Shown here in pieces: positions 1-5,190 of a DNA stretch of 6,022 bases. The notes under the pieces are model-generated. The model saw only the letters and a program-made list of their open reading frames with translations, was not told where the DNA came from and made no database searches. Every line of letters begins with the position of its first letter. The stretch's first letter is position 1. Origin of the DNA: Clostridiales bacterium (lineage in GTDB: Bacteria > Bacillota > Clostridia > WRLR01); the NCBI GenBank assembly GCA_031263625.1, contig JAISFK010000317.1, positions 1 to 6,022 of the forward strand, read 5' to 3'. The translations under genes and the position numbers were made by a program.

Positions 1-157
1 GCAATAACCGGTATGGACGAGATATTGAGCGGGAAATAATACGGTAAACGGAATAATAATAACGATCCGGGCGCAAGCCTTCGATTTCGGCGTATTCTGG
101 GACGGCGATAACAACATGAGATTCATCAACGCGGGCGACAGCTCTACGCCGGAATGA
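1..157 (+). pseudogene. 3' end of an upstream gene, apparently frameshifted; product unknown
   Basis: The frame ending at the TGA 155-157 is open only from position 29. Its last part (about 71-154) has the G/C-rich third positions seen in the other genes here and reads sensibly (FDFGVFWDGDNNMRFINAG near the C-terminus). Frame 1 (AITGMDEILSGK, stop TAA 37-39) runs into it: skipping one base near the GGGAAA run at 31-36 gives a continuous sequence across the join. No start codon with a ribosome binding site lies in the stretch, so this is most simply the C-terminus of a gene starting left of the window, broken by a one-base change or by a sequencing error. The last residues loosely resemble the first strand of the ricin-type domain of the next gene (GDYRFVNAAQS). 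That resemblance is weak and gives no function. Alternatively frame 1 simply ends at 37-39 and the rest is relic sequence. Confidence 0.4.
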
Positions 158-171
158 CGACAACGAAAAAC

Positions 172-197
172 AAAAAGCTGCAAATTTTGCAGTTTTT
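172..197 (+). terminator. Intrinsic terminator after the upstream gene fragment
   Basis: A perfect 6-bp stem CTGCAA (178-183) / TTGCAG (187-192) with a three-base ATT loop is followed directly by TTTTT (193-197). It is preceded by AAAAAG, so A-T pairs can extend the stem. It sits 15 bases after the stop at 155-157. The stem is short and only half G/C, so strength is uncertain, but placement and U-tract fit. The matching A-run upstream means it could also act on minus-strand transcription. Confidence 0.6.
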
Positions 198-211
198 CCT
201 GCAAATTTTGC
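178..211. repeat. Two identical 13-bp copies of CTGCAAATTTTGC, 21 bp apart
   Basis: CTGCAAATTTTGC occurs at 178-190 and again at 199-211. Each copy is nearly palindromic about its centre, and the copies start 21 bp apart, about two helical turns. The first copy forms the terminator hairpin; the second is followed by CGCAG and keeps only part of the symmetry. The pair may be a duplicated terminator stem or a pair of operator sites. Sequence alone cannot separate these. Confidence 0.5.
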
Positions 212-236
212 CGCAGACGAACATTAGCGCCGGCTT

Positions 237-251
237 TTTATGTAACATAAA
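237..251. promoter_or_regulatory. 15-bp palindrome in the leader of the CHAP gene
   Basis: TTTATGT (237-243) and ACATAAA (245-251) are perfect inverted repeats around a single central A. It lies about 155 bases before the chosen start codon of the CHAP protein. The size and symmetry suit a dimeric repressor or activator site. No convincing -35/-10 pair could be placed beside it: the best -10-like hexamer, TAACAT at 243-248, has no matching -35. The assignment is inference. Confidence 0.3.
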
Positions 252-283
252 GAGAAAACGAAATAAAAGCCGAACAAATGAGT

Positions 284-363
284 ACAAATGGATCGCAACG
301 GCAATGGAGCGCTTCGGCAATGAAACACATCGGCAATCGAACGCATTGGCAATGGAACTCAAA
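284..363. repeat. 16-bp tandem repeats (four clear units plus one degenerate)
   Basis: GGCAAT recurs at 300, 316, 332 and 348, exactly 16 bp apart. The units are GGCAATGGAGCGCTTC, GGCAATGAAACACATC, GGCAATCGAACGCATT and GGCAATGGAACTCAAA. The block before (284-299) matches the first unit at 10 of 16 positions and looks like a decayed fifth copy. A 16-bp period is not a multiple of three, so it is not a coding repeat; it argues against starting the CHAP protein further upstream. The block ends 43 bases before the start codon at 407. It could be a multi-site protein-binding array or a structured mRNA leader. Confidence 0.75.
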
Positions 364-366
364 CGG

Positions 367-398
367 GCCGGATCTGCCGGCAAAAAAACGAATGGAGG
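367..398 (+). promoter_or_regulatory. Leader hairpin, A-run and Shine-Dalgarno of the CHAP gene
   Basis: GCCGG (367-371) pairs with CCGGC (377-381) around a five-base loop, followed by a run of seven A (382-388) and then GGAGG (394-398). GGAGG lies eight bases before the ATG at 407 and decides that start over in-frame ATGs at 278, 290 and 392. The same order (CCGG hairpin with five-base loop, seven A, Shine-Dalgarno) precedes the second secreted protein gene. Confidence 0.55.
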
Positions 399-406
399 CT
401 AAGAGC

Positions 407-2431
407 ATGAGCATGAGAGGGAAGACGATGAAACGCAAAAACGCGGGGCTGGCGGGGCTGGCAGTTATTATGGCCATCGCGCTGGCTTTGGCCGCCGCGC
501 CGGCCGCGCCCGCGTTCGCCGCGAGCACGCGGACGCAGGCGGAGGCCGTGCAGTGGGTGAAAGGCATGGCGGGCGGGCAGGCGGTGGACTACGACGGGTC
601 ATACGCGGCGCAGTGCGTGGACTTCATCCGCGTGTACTACCAGCATCTCGGCGTGTCGGGCGGCGGCGGCAACGCGAGCGCCTACGTGAGCAACAAGCTG
701 CCGTCCGGCTTCACGAGGATCAAGTATTCGTCCGGGTTCGTCGCGCAGCCGGGCGACATCGCGGTGTGGTCGAAGGGCTACTCCGGCAGCACGCTGGGGC
801 ATGTGGCCGTCATTATTTCCGCGAACGCGAGCAAAATGACGGTCGTGGATCAATTCGGCAGCAGCTCAAAGCCGGGCACGCACTACAACGCCAAGACGCA
901 CAAGACCATCACGCTGAAGGGCCTGGTGGTCAACAAGGCGCACAGCATGTCGTATGCGAAATACGGCCAGAGCGTGTTCTGGGGCGTGATACGCCCGGCG
1001 TTCAGCAACACGGCCGTCGTCTACCAGGACATAGCGGAGGGCGACTACCGCTTTGTGAACGCCGCGCAGAGCCTGAACGCCACGTCGGACAAGGACGGCG
1101 GCAACGTGAGCGCCGCCGCCTCGAACGAGGGGAGCAGCGCCCAAGTGTGGAGCGTCGCGAAATCCGGGGCCTCGTACCGCGTGACGTCCGCGCTCAGCCC
1201 GTCCGGGCGCGTGCTGAACGTGTACACCTCCGGGTCGAGCGCGGCGGGCCAGAACGTCACGCTCTGGCAGGTCACGAACCACGCGACGCAGCTGTGGAAG
1301 TTCGAGGCGAAGGGCGACGCGTATGTCATACACCCGTCCGACAACACGGGCGCCGCGCTCACGGCGGCGGGCGGCGACGTGAAGCTGGCGGCGAGCACGG
1401 GCGCGGCGGGCCAGCTGTGGAGCCTGCAGCCGGTGGTTTCGGAGGCCGCGATTGTGGCGGAGGGGCTTGAGGCGGACGCAGAGGACATTTTGGAGCCGGA
1501 TCCGGACTATACGGCTGTCGCGCAGGATGACAGCCCGGCGGGCGGTGCGGTTGCGCCGGGCGGCGATCCGGCAGGGGAGCCGAGCGGCAACGGCGGCGCG
1601 ACGGGCGACCCGACAGGCGGGCAAAACGGCGATCCGACGGGCGATCCGACAGGCGGCACGGCCGCGCCGGGCGGCGGGGGCGCTCCCGCCAGCGTGAACG
1701 GGATCGAGCTGTCCGCGGTCGTGACGGAGCTGGGCGTCAAGCTCAGCTGGGCCCCGAGCGGCAACGCGCTCGGATACCGCATATTCCGCGGCGCAAGCGC
1801 GGGCGACGAGGGAATATCCATCACGGATTTCCCGCTCTCCACGAAGGAGTACGTTGACGTGAATGTCGAGCCCGACACGAGCTACTGGTACGCGATCGCG
1901 GCGGTGGAGGCGGAGGCGAGCTTTGACGCGGCGACAATGGAGCTGACGCCCGAGCGGATCGGCCCAAGGGGCAGCGCGGTCGAGGCCGTCACGGCGGTCA
2001 TCGTCCCGGCGCCGCCGGCGAAGAAAAAGCACTTCATCCTCATGAAGATCGACGACCCGAAGATGCTCGTGGACGAGGCCTACCAGGAGATCGACCCTGG
2101 GCGCGGCACGTCGCCGATGCTCCTGAACGAGCGCACGATGGTGCCGATCCGGGCGATCATCGAGTCGATGGGCGGCGAGGTCGGGTGGGAGGGCGCCACC
2201 AGCACGGTTTCGCTCGACACGGGCGAGTATTCCGTGAGCATGAGGATCGGGAACAAGTCCATCACGGCCAACGGGGCGGCCAAGGAGATGGACGTCGCGC
2301 CCGAGATCATAAACGAGAGGACCATGCTGCCGCTGCGCTTCGTCGCCGAGAACACCGGCTGCGAGATCGCGTGGATAGGCGCGACGCGGGAGATAATCAT
2401 AGTGTTTTACACGCAGCCCGTGGGAGAGTAG
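407..2431 (+). CDS. Secreted CHAP-domain hydrolase with ricin-type lectin, FN3-like and C-terminal stalk domains
   Basis: This is a 674-residue exported protein. Residues 1-38 form a signal peptide (KRK, hydrophobic AVIMAIALALAAA, AFA|A cleavage). A CHAP domain (about 41-198) carries the expected cysteine in AAQCVDF (C70), histidine in GHVAVI (H132) and an acidic residue in VVDQF (D148); CHAP enzymes cut peptidoglycan or other amides. A ricin-type beta-trefoil (about 205-342) shows three QxW motifs at 246, 295 and 336 and should bind sugars. An acidic then GDPTGG-rich linker (about 345-429) leads to an FN3-like domain (430-535). The last 135 residues are a PF07833-type stalk domain with twin ERTMVPIRA / ERTMLPLRF motifs at 575 and 637. 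ATG 407 was chosen for its GGAGG and signal peptide; ATG 428 is an alternative. No LPXTG or SLH anchor is visible. The exact bond cut and the stalk's role are unknown; the domain calls are firm except FN3. Confidence 0.93.
   Translation: MSMRGKTMKRKNAGLAGLAVIMAIALALAAAPAAPAFAASTRTQAEAVQWVKGMAGGQAVDYDGSYAAQCVDFIRVYYQHLGVSGGGGNASAYVSNKLPSGFTRIKYSSGFVAQPGDIAVWSKGYSGSTLGHVAVIISANASKMTVVDQFGSSSKPGTHYNAKTHKTITLKGLVVNKAHSMSYAKYGQSVFWGVIRPAFSNTAVVYQDIAEGDYRFVNAAQSLNATSDKDGGNVSAAASNEGSSAQVWSVAKSGASYRVTSALSPSGRVLNVYTSGSSAAGQNVTLWQVTNHATQLWKFEAKGDAYVIHPSDNTGAALTAAGGDVKLAASTGAAGQLWSLQPVVSEAAIVAEGLEADAEDILEPDPDYTAVAQDDSPAGGAVAPGGDPAGEPSGNGGATGDPTGGQNGDPTGDPTGGTAAPGGGGAPASVNGIELSAVVTELGVKLSWAPSGNALGYRIFRGASAGDEGISITDFPLSTKEYVDVNVEPDTSYWYAIAAVEAEASFDAATMELTPERIGPRGSAVEAVTAVIVPAPPAKKKHFILMKIDDPKMLVDEAYQEIDPGRGTSPMLLNERTMVPIRAIIESMGGEVGWEGATSTVSLDTGEYSVSMRIGNKSITANGAAKEMDVAPEIINERTMLPLRFVAENTGCEIAWIGATREIIIVFYTQPVGE
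1559..1660 (+). repeat. GDP(T/A)G-coding linker repeat within the CHAP protein
   Basis: This stretch encodes repeated GDP-containing steps (GGDPAG, TGDPTGG, NGDPTG, DPTGGT; about residues 385-418), with near-identical ggcgatccgac units back to back around 1628-1650. It is a flexible, Gly/Pro/Asp-rich spacer between the lectin and FN3-like domains. Copy number may vary between strains because the DNA units are similar and in frame. Confidence 0.6.
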
Positions 2432-2450
2432 AGCAGGATAGAGCAGAGCA

Positions 2451-2791
2451 GGGGAGCGGCGGCGGGTTTTGCGGAGCGGCCAGCGGGAAAGCAGGGCGGC
2501 GGCAACGTGTTTTGTTGCACAGCCCGCCGCCAAGCGAAATAGGTGGGCGGCGGCGGGTTTTGCGGCGCGGCGCGCAAGAGAGCAGGGGAGCGGCGAGACG
2601 CGGCCGCCGCCAAGCAAATAGGGGAGCGGCGGCAGGTTTTGCGGCTCGGCCTGAGGGAAAGCAGGGGAGTGGCAACGTCTTTTGCGGCGCTACCGCTACC
2701 GCTACCCGCCGCCGAGCAAATAGGGGAGCGGCGGCGGGTTTTGCGGCTCGGCCCGCCGGAGAGCGGGGCGGCGCCGAATGGGGAAGCGGCG
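2451..2791. repeat. GC-rich mosaic repeat block, four units of about 80-100 bp
   Basis: The motif GGCGGCGGGTTTTGCGG, preceded by GG-rich sequence, starts units at about 2451, 2542, 2621 (one base changed) and 2723, giving spacings of 91, 79 and 102. Units end with CCGCCGCCAAGCAAATAGG-type sequence (2525, 2605, 2707 with small changes). Units 1 and 3 also share GGGAAAGCAGGG and GGCAACGTnTTTTG (2485-2514, 2655-2684). The CCGCCGCC and GGCGGCGG arms are complementary, so each unit junction forms a hairpin. The best is ACCCGCCGCC (2704-2713) with GGCGGCGGGT (2730-2739), followed by TTT, which resembles a weak terminator. Unit 3 contains GCTACC three times (2689-2706). The block behaves like a REP- or MITE-type dispersed repeat; no transposase is present. 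Confidence 0.75.
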
Positions 2792-2853
2792 CATTGATCG
2801 GCGCCACGCAGACACGCATGGCCATTCCGAATCCCAGCGGCCATTTCGGGCCA

Positions 2854-2900
2854 TTCCGGGCTTGTCCCGGAACCAAAAAAAGAACAGCCATCACGGAGGA
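2854..2900 (+). promoter_or_regulatory. Leader hairpin, A-run and Shine-Dalgarno of the PPC/stalk gene
   Basis: TTCCGGG (2854-2860) and CCCGGAA (2866-2872) form a perfect 7-bp stem with a five-base loop, followed by seven A (2875-2881) and GGAGGA (2895-2900) six bases before ATG 2907. Because the A-run would be a T-run upstream of the stem on the minus strand, it is not a terminator in either direction. A 5' leader structure is the better reading. Confidence 0.5.
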
Positions 2901-2906
2901 AACGTT

Positions 2907-4604
2907 ATGTTCACATTCGCAAAAACCGCAAAATCCGGCAGGGCGCTCGCTGCCTGCGCAATAGCCGTCGCAACCGCCATCGCCGCGAGAGCCGTTGCCA
3001 CCGCATCCGCTGCCACAGCTGCCGCCGCAAGGACTATCGCGGCGGCAGCTCTCGCGGCGGCCATGCTCGTCGCTTTTGTCCCGGCGCCTCCGGCAGCGGC
3101 CGCGACGGGCACCGCCGCCGCGACCCCAATCACGCTGGGCGGCTCGCTGGCCAGCGCGCCGTTCACCGACATTGGCGATTATGGCTATGGCGGCGAGGCA
3201 CTGTTCTCCTTCAGCCCTGCGGAAGACGGGAACTACGCGTTCACTTTCACGCGGGAACTGACCAATGGCGATGATTTTGAAGTTTTTGTCTTCAACAAGT
3301 CGGGCGAGAAGATCGCGACGCTCGGCAAGGCCACGCGGCGGGATCTGGACAAGACATATGTATTGGAAAAAGAGGCTTACCTGCACTCGGGCAAATACTA
3401 TTTGCAGCTAGTTAACGGTGGTAATAACATGGCCCCGGCAAATGTCTCCGCCTCGGCCGTCAAGGCGCAGTCCCGCTTCGGCGAGGACAAGGAGCCGAAC
3501 GAATCGCCCGAAACGGCTATGTCGCTCGCGCTCGGGCGTTCCGCCTCCGGCGTCATCTACGGCCTGCGCGACACGATGAAAACGGCGACCAACGAAGATC
3601 TCCAGCGCGACATTGACTGGTATGTGCTGGACGTGCCGTCCGAAACGCTTGCCACCATGTCGCTTGAGTGCGAGTTGCGCGCCTCGATAGAGATCTACGA
3701 CAGTTCATTGACCAACAGAGTGATCAATGAGCAAGAGCGCAGTTGGTATTTTGCAACAGCGGAAAGCAAATTGGATCAGTCGTACAAGGGCTCTTGGGAT
3801 GTGAATTTTCCCGATGCCGGAAAATACTATATCAGGGTGTATATTACGAGTAGGTATAACAACACAGTTGAAGCCGGCTCGTACAAGCTGTCGCTCGGCG
3901 GCGGCGGCTCCGGCGCGGCGGCGGGCGGCGCCGGAGCCGCCCCGTCGCAGGGCGTGGCCGCCAGCCCCATAGCCGCCGGCATCCGCATAGCGCTCCCCGC
4001 GCTGACGTCCGGCACGGGGTTTCGGATTTACCGCGACGGCGCCGTGATCGCCGAGCTTGCCACCGGCGCGGCGTTCGTAGATGTCAACGTCGAGCCGGGC
4101 AAAAAATACGCCTACTCCGTGCGCGAGGTGCTCGCGGGCGGCGCTTTGGGCGACGAGTCCCCGGCGGCCGAGGCGACCGCCGGCGGCGACATCCTGGGCG
4201 GGACGGGCGCGGGCAAGGGCTACATACTCATGGCCATAGACTCGCCGCTCATGTCGGTCAACGGCGAGGAGCGCGAGATCGACCCCGGCAGGGGCACGGC
4301 CCCGACGCTGATCAGCGACCGCACGATGGTGCCGATCCGCGCCATCGTCGAGGCGATGGGCGGCGTCGTCGGCTGGGACGCCGGCGAGCGGAAGATCGAC
4401 CTGGCCTATGGCGGGCGCACCGTGGCGATGTGGCTGGACAGCAAGGACATCCTGGCCGACGGCGCGCCGAAGCAGATGGACGTGGCCCCGGCGATAGTCA
4501 ACGACCGCACGCTGCTGCCCATACGCTTCGCCGCCGAAAACCTCGGCTGCGAGATCGAATGGATCGGCAGCTCGCGCGAAATAGTGATCGTGTTTTTCAA
4601 TTAG
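2907..4604 (+). CDS. Secreted protein with two PPC-like domains, FN3-like and C-terminal stalk domains
   Basis: This is a 565-residue exported protein. The N-terminus is unusual: about 66 residues, very alanine-rich, before AAAA|TG, with the real hydrophobic core probably TIAAAALAAAMLVAFV. Residues about 70-185 form a beta-rich domain ending GKYYLQLV. Residues 196-330 are a bacterial pre-peptidase C-terminal (PPC) domain with the hallmarks EPNES (196-200), DIDWY (235-239) and GKYYIRV (305-311). A Gly/Ala linker precedes an FN3-like part (about 352-428) with FVDVNVEP. Residues 438-565 are a stalk domain with EIDPGRGT at 457 and twin DRT motifs at 471 and 533, aligning without gaps to the CHAP protein's C-terminus. 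No enzyme domain is visible; an adhesive or scaffold role is inference. GGAGGA at 2895 fixes ATG 2907; the frame is open from ATG 2778, but that extension is charged and unlike a signal peptide. The first PPC-like call is tentative. Confidence 0.92.
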   Translation: MFTFAKTAKSGRALAACAIAVATAIAARAVATASAATAAAARTIAAAALAAAMLVAFVPAPPAAAATGTAAATPITLGGSLASAPFTDIGDYGYGGEALFSFSPAEDGNYAFTFTRELTNGDDFEVFVFNKSGEKIATLGKATRRDLDKTYVLEKEAYLHSGKYYLQLVNGGNNMAPANVSASAVKAQSRFGEDKEPNESPETAMSLALGRSASGVIYGLRDTMKTATNEDLQRDIDWYVLDVPSETLATMSLECELRASIEIYDSSLTNRVINEQERSWYFATAESKLDQSYKGSWDVNFPDAGKYYIRVYITSRYNNTVEAGSYKLSLGGGGSGAAAGGAGAAPSQGVAASPIAAGIRIALPALTSGTGFRIYRDGAVIAELATGAAFVDVNVEPGKKYAYSVREVLAGGALGDESPAAEATAGGDILGGTGAGKGYILMAIDSPLMSVNGEEREIDPGRGTAPTLISDRTMVPIRAIVEAMGGVVGWDAGERKIDLAYGGRTVAMWLDSKDILADGAPKQMDVAPAIVNDRTLLPIRFAAENLGCEIEWIGSSREIVIVFFN

Positions 4605-4605
4605 C

Positions 4606-4634
4606 CTGACAAACTTACATTGTGTCACTATAAT
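4606..4634 (+). promoter_or_regulatory. Promoter P1: CTGACA - 17 bp - TATAAT
   Basis: The -35 box CTGACA (4606-4611) matches TTGACA at five of six bases, and the -10 box TATAAT (4629-4634) is perfect, with the ideal 17-bp spacer. It begins directly after the stop codon of the preceding gene. Expected start is near 4641, giving a leader of about 115 bases before the PIN gene. TGACA (4607-4611) and TGTCA (4623-4627) form an inverted repeat inside it, a possible operator. Confidence 0.6.
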
Positions 4635-4658
4635 TAGGGATGCCCTGAATAGACACCG

Positions 4659-4679
4659 CGTGTTGGCGTGTTGGCGTGT
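4659..4679. repeat. 8-bp tandem repeat CGTGTTGG, 2.6 copies
   Basis: CGTGTTGG at 4659-4666 and 4667-4674 is followed by a partial CGTGT at 4675-4679. It lies between the two promoters and ends 24 bases before the second -35 box. It could be a regulator site or simple slippage. A frame opens at GTG 4660 inside the repeat, but there is no ribosome binding site for it. Confidence 0.5.
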
Positions 4680-4703
4680 AATTAAAATCCGTATATTTTA
4701 TCT

Positions 4704-4732
4704 TTGCAACGGGGCGGCAATGTTAGTATACT
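4704..4732 (+). promoter_or_regulatory. Promoter P2: TTGCAA - 17 bp - TATACT
   Basis: TTGCAA (4704-4709) and TATACT (4727-4732) are separated by 17 bp. Expected transcription start is near 4739, only about 17 bases before the GTG chosen for the PIN gene. This promoter lies inside the longer frame that opens at 4660, which is an argument against that upstream start. Confidence 0.65.
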
Positions 4733-4740
4733 ATAGCTAT
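4724..4740. promoter_or_regulatory. Operator-like palindromes over the P2 -10 box and start point
   Basis: TAGTATACTA (4724-4733) is a perfect 10-bp palindrome covering the -10 box. ATAGCTAT (4733-4740) is a perfect 8-bp palindrome covering the likely transcription start. Toxin-antitoxin operons commonly carry such sites for self-repression by the complex, so binding by the PIN/partner pair is a reasonable inference. No regulator site was demonstrated, and short palindromes are frequent in AT-rich DNA. Confidence 0.4.
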
Positions 4741-4755
4741 GGGAGCGTGGATGCC

Positions 4756-5190
4756 GTGAGGATATATTTGGATAATTGCAGTTACAATCGGCCGTTCGAC
4801 AATCAGGAGCAAGTGAAAATCCGATTGGAAACCGAAGCGAAGCTATATGTTCAGGCAGGTGTCCGCGCCGGGAAATATTCCTTAGTCTGGTCATATATGC
4901 TTGACCATGAGAACAACGATAATCCCTATGAGGACAAGAAAAACGCTATTACGCCTTGGAAAGGCATCGCGGACGAATACTGTTCGTCATCAGATGATAT
5001 ATTGTCATTGGGGCAGGAAATCATAAAAACAGGTATTAAGGCGAAAGACGCTCTGCATATCGCCTGCGCTCTCAAAAGCGGCTGTGAGTATTTTATTACG
5101 ACAGACAGCAAACTGATAAACAAGCACATCGCAAACATTAAAATCATTAATCCGATAGATTTCGTCAGAGAAACGGAGGAATTAGCTTGA
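4756..5190 (+). CDS. PIN-domain protein, probable ribonuclease toxin (VapC-like)
   Basis: This is a 144-residue single-domain protein, a normal PIN length. It opens with the family-typical IYLDNCSYNRPFD. Candidate metal-binding acidic residues are D6, E52 (LDHEN), D98 (KAKDALHIA) and D117 (FITTDSKL), matching the PIN quartet that holds Mg/Mn for RNA cleavage. The GTG start at 4756 was chosen because the conserved N-terminus begins there, GGGAG (4741-4745) sits ten bases upstream, and the P2 start point falls just before it. GTG 4747 is possible; GTG 4660 would add about 32 unrelated residues and lacks a ribosome binding site. The downstream small gene overlaps by three bases and is the likely antitoxin. 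The region is visibly AT-richer than the flanking secreted-protein genes, which suggests horizontal acquisition. The target RNA is unknown. Confidence 0.9.
   Translation: MRIYLDNCSYNRPFDNQEQVKIRLETEAKLYVQAGVRAGKYSLVWSYMLDHENNDNPYEDKKNAITPWKGIADEYCSSSDDILSLGQEIIKTGIKAKDALHIACALKSGCEYFITTDSKLINKHIANIKIINPIDFVRETEELA

Larger units (their letters stand above)
2432..2906. other. 475-bp non-coding gap, mostly repeats
   Basis: No gene is supported here. Reading frames are open on both strands only because the sequence is GC-rich and repetitive, giving low-complexity Arg/Ala/Pro products. It contains the mosaic repeat block (2451-2791), then 2792-2906 with three CCATTyCG motifs (2822, 2841, 2851) and the leader hairpin of the next gene. 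No promoter with recognisable -35/-10 boxes was found, so the second secreted-protein gene may rely on read-through or on a non-consensus promoter. Confidence 0.6.

Noticed and set aside
154..402. 82-codon plus-strand frame in the CHAP leader
   Set aside because: Starts inside the upstream stop region, reads through the terminator hairpin and repeats, has no ribosome binding site and no recognisable content.
278..406. Upstream in-frame start extension of the CHAP protein
   Set aside because: No ribosome binding site, runs through 16-bp non-codon repeats, and would bury the signal peptide behind 43 unrelated residues.
866..2617. 583-codon open frame on the minus strand across the CHAP gene
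   Set aside because: Arg/His/Ala-rich shadow of a high-GC3 gene; it has no recognisable domain and overlaps a plus-strand gene with clear domains.
2451..2791. CRISPR-like array
   Set aside because: Unit spacing is irregular (91, 79, 102), the intervening sequences are themselves shared, and no cas gene is present.
2778..2906. Upstream start for the PPC/stalk protein at ATG 2778
   Set aside because: The extension is charged and lies in repeat/hairpin sequence; GGAGGA before 2907 and the export signal fit better.
2946..2957. Lipobox LAAC at residues 14-17 of the PPC/stalk protein
   Set aside because: No hydrophobic segment precedes it, only a charged N-region; the cleavage site after the later hydrophobic core is more plausible.
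2397..3386. 329-codon minus-strand open frame over the repeat block and the next gene
   Set aside because: Low-complexity Arg/Pro/Ala product generated by the GC-rich repeats and by antisense to a signal peptide; no start signal.
3705..4628. 307-codon minus-strand open frame over the PPC/stalk gene
   Set aside because: Shadow frame rich in Arg/His/Ala with no domain; the plus strand has strong domain evidence.
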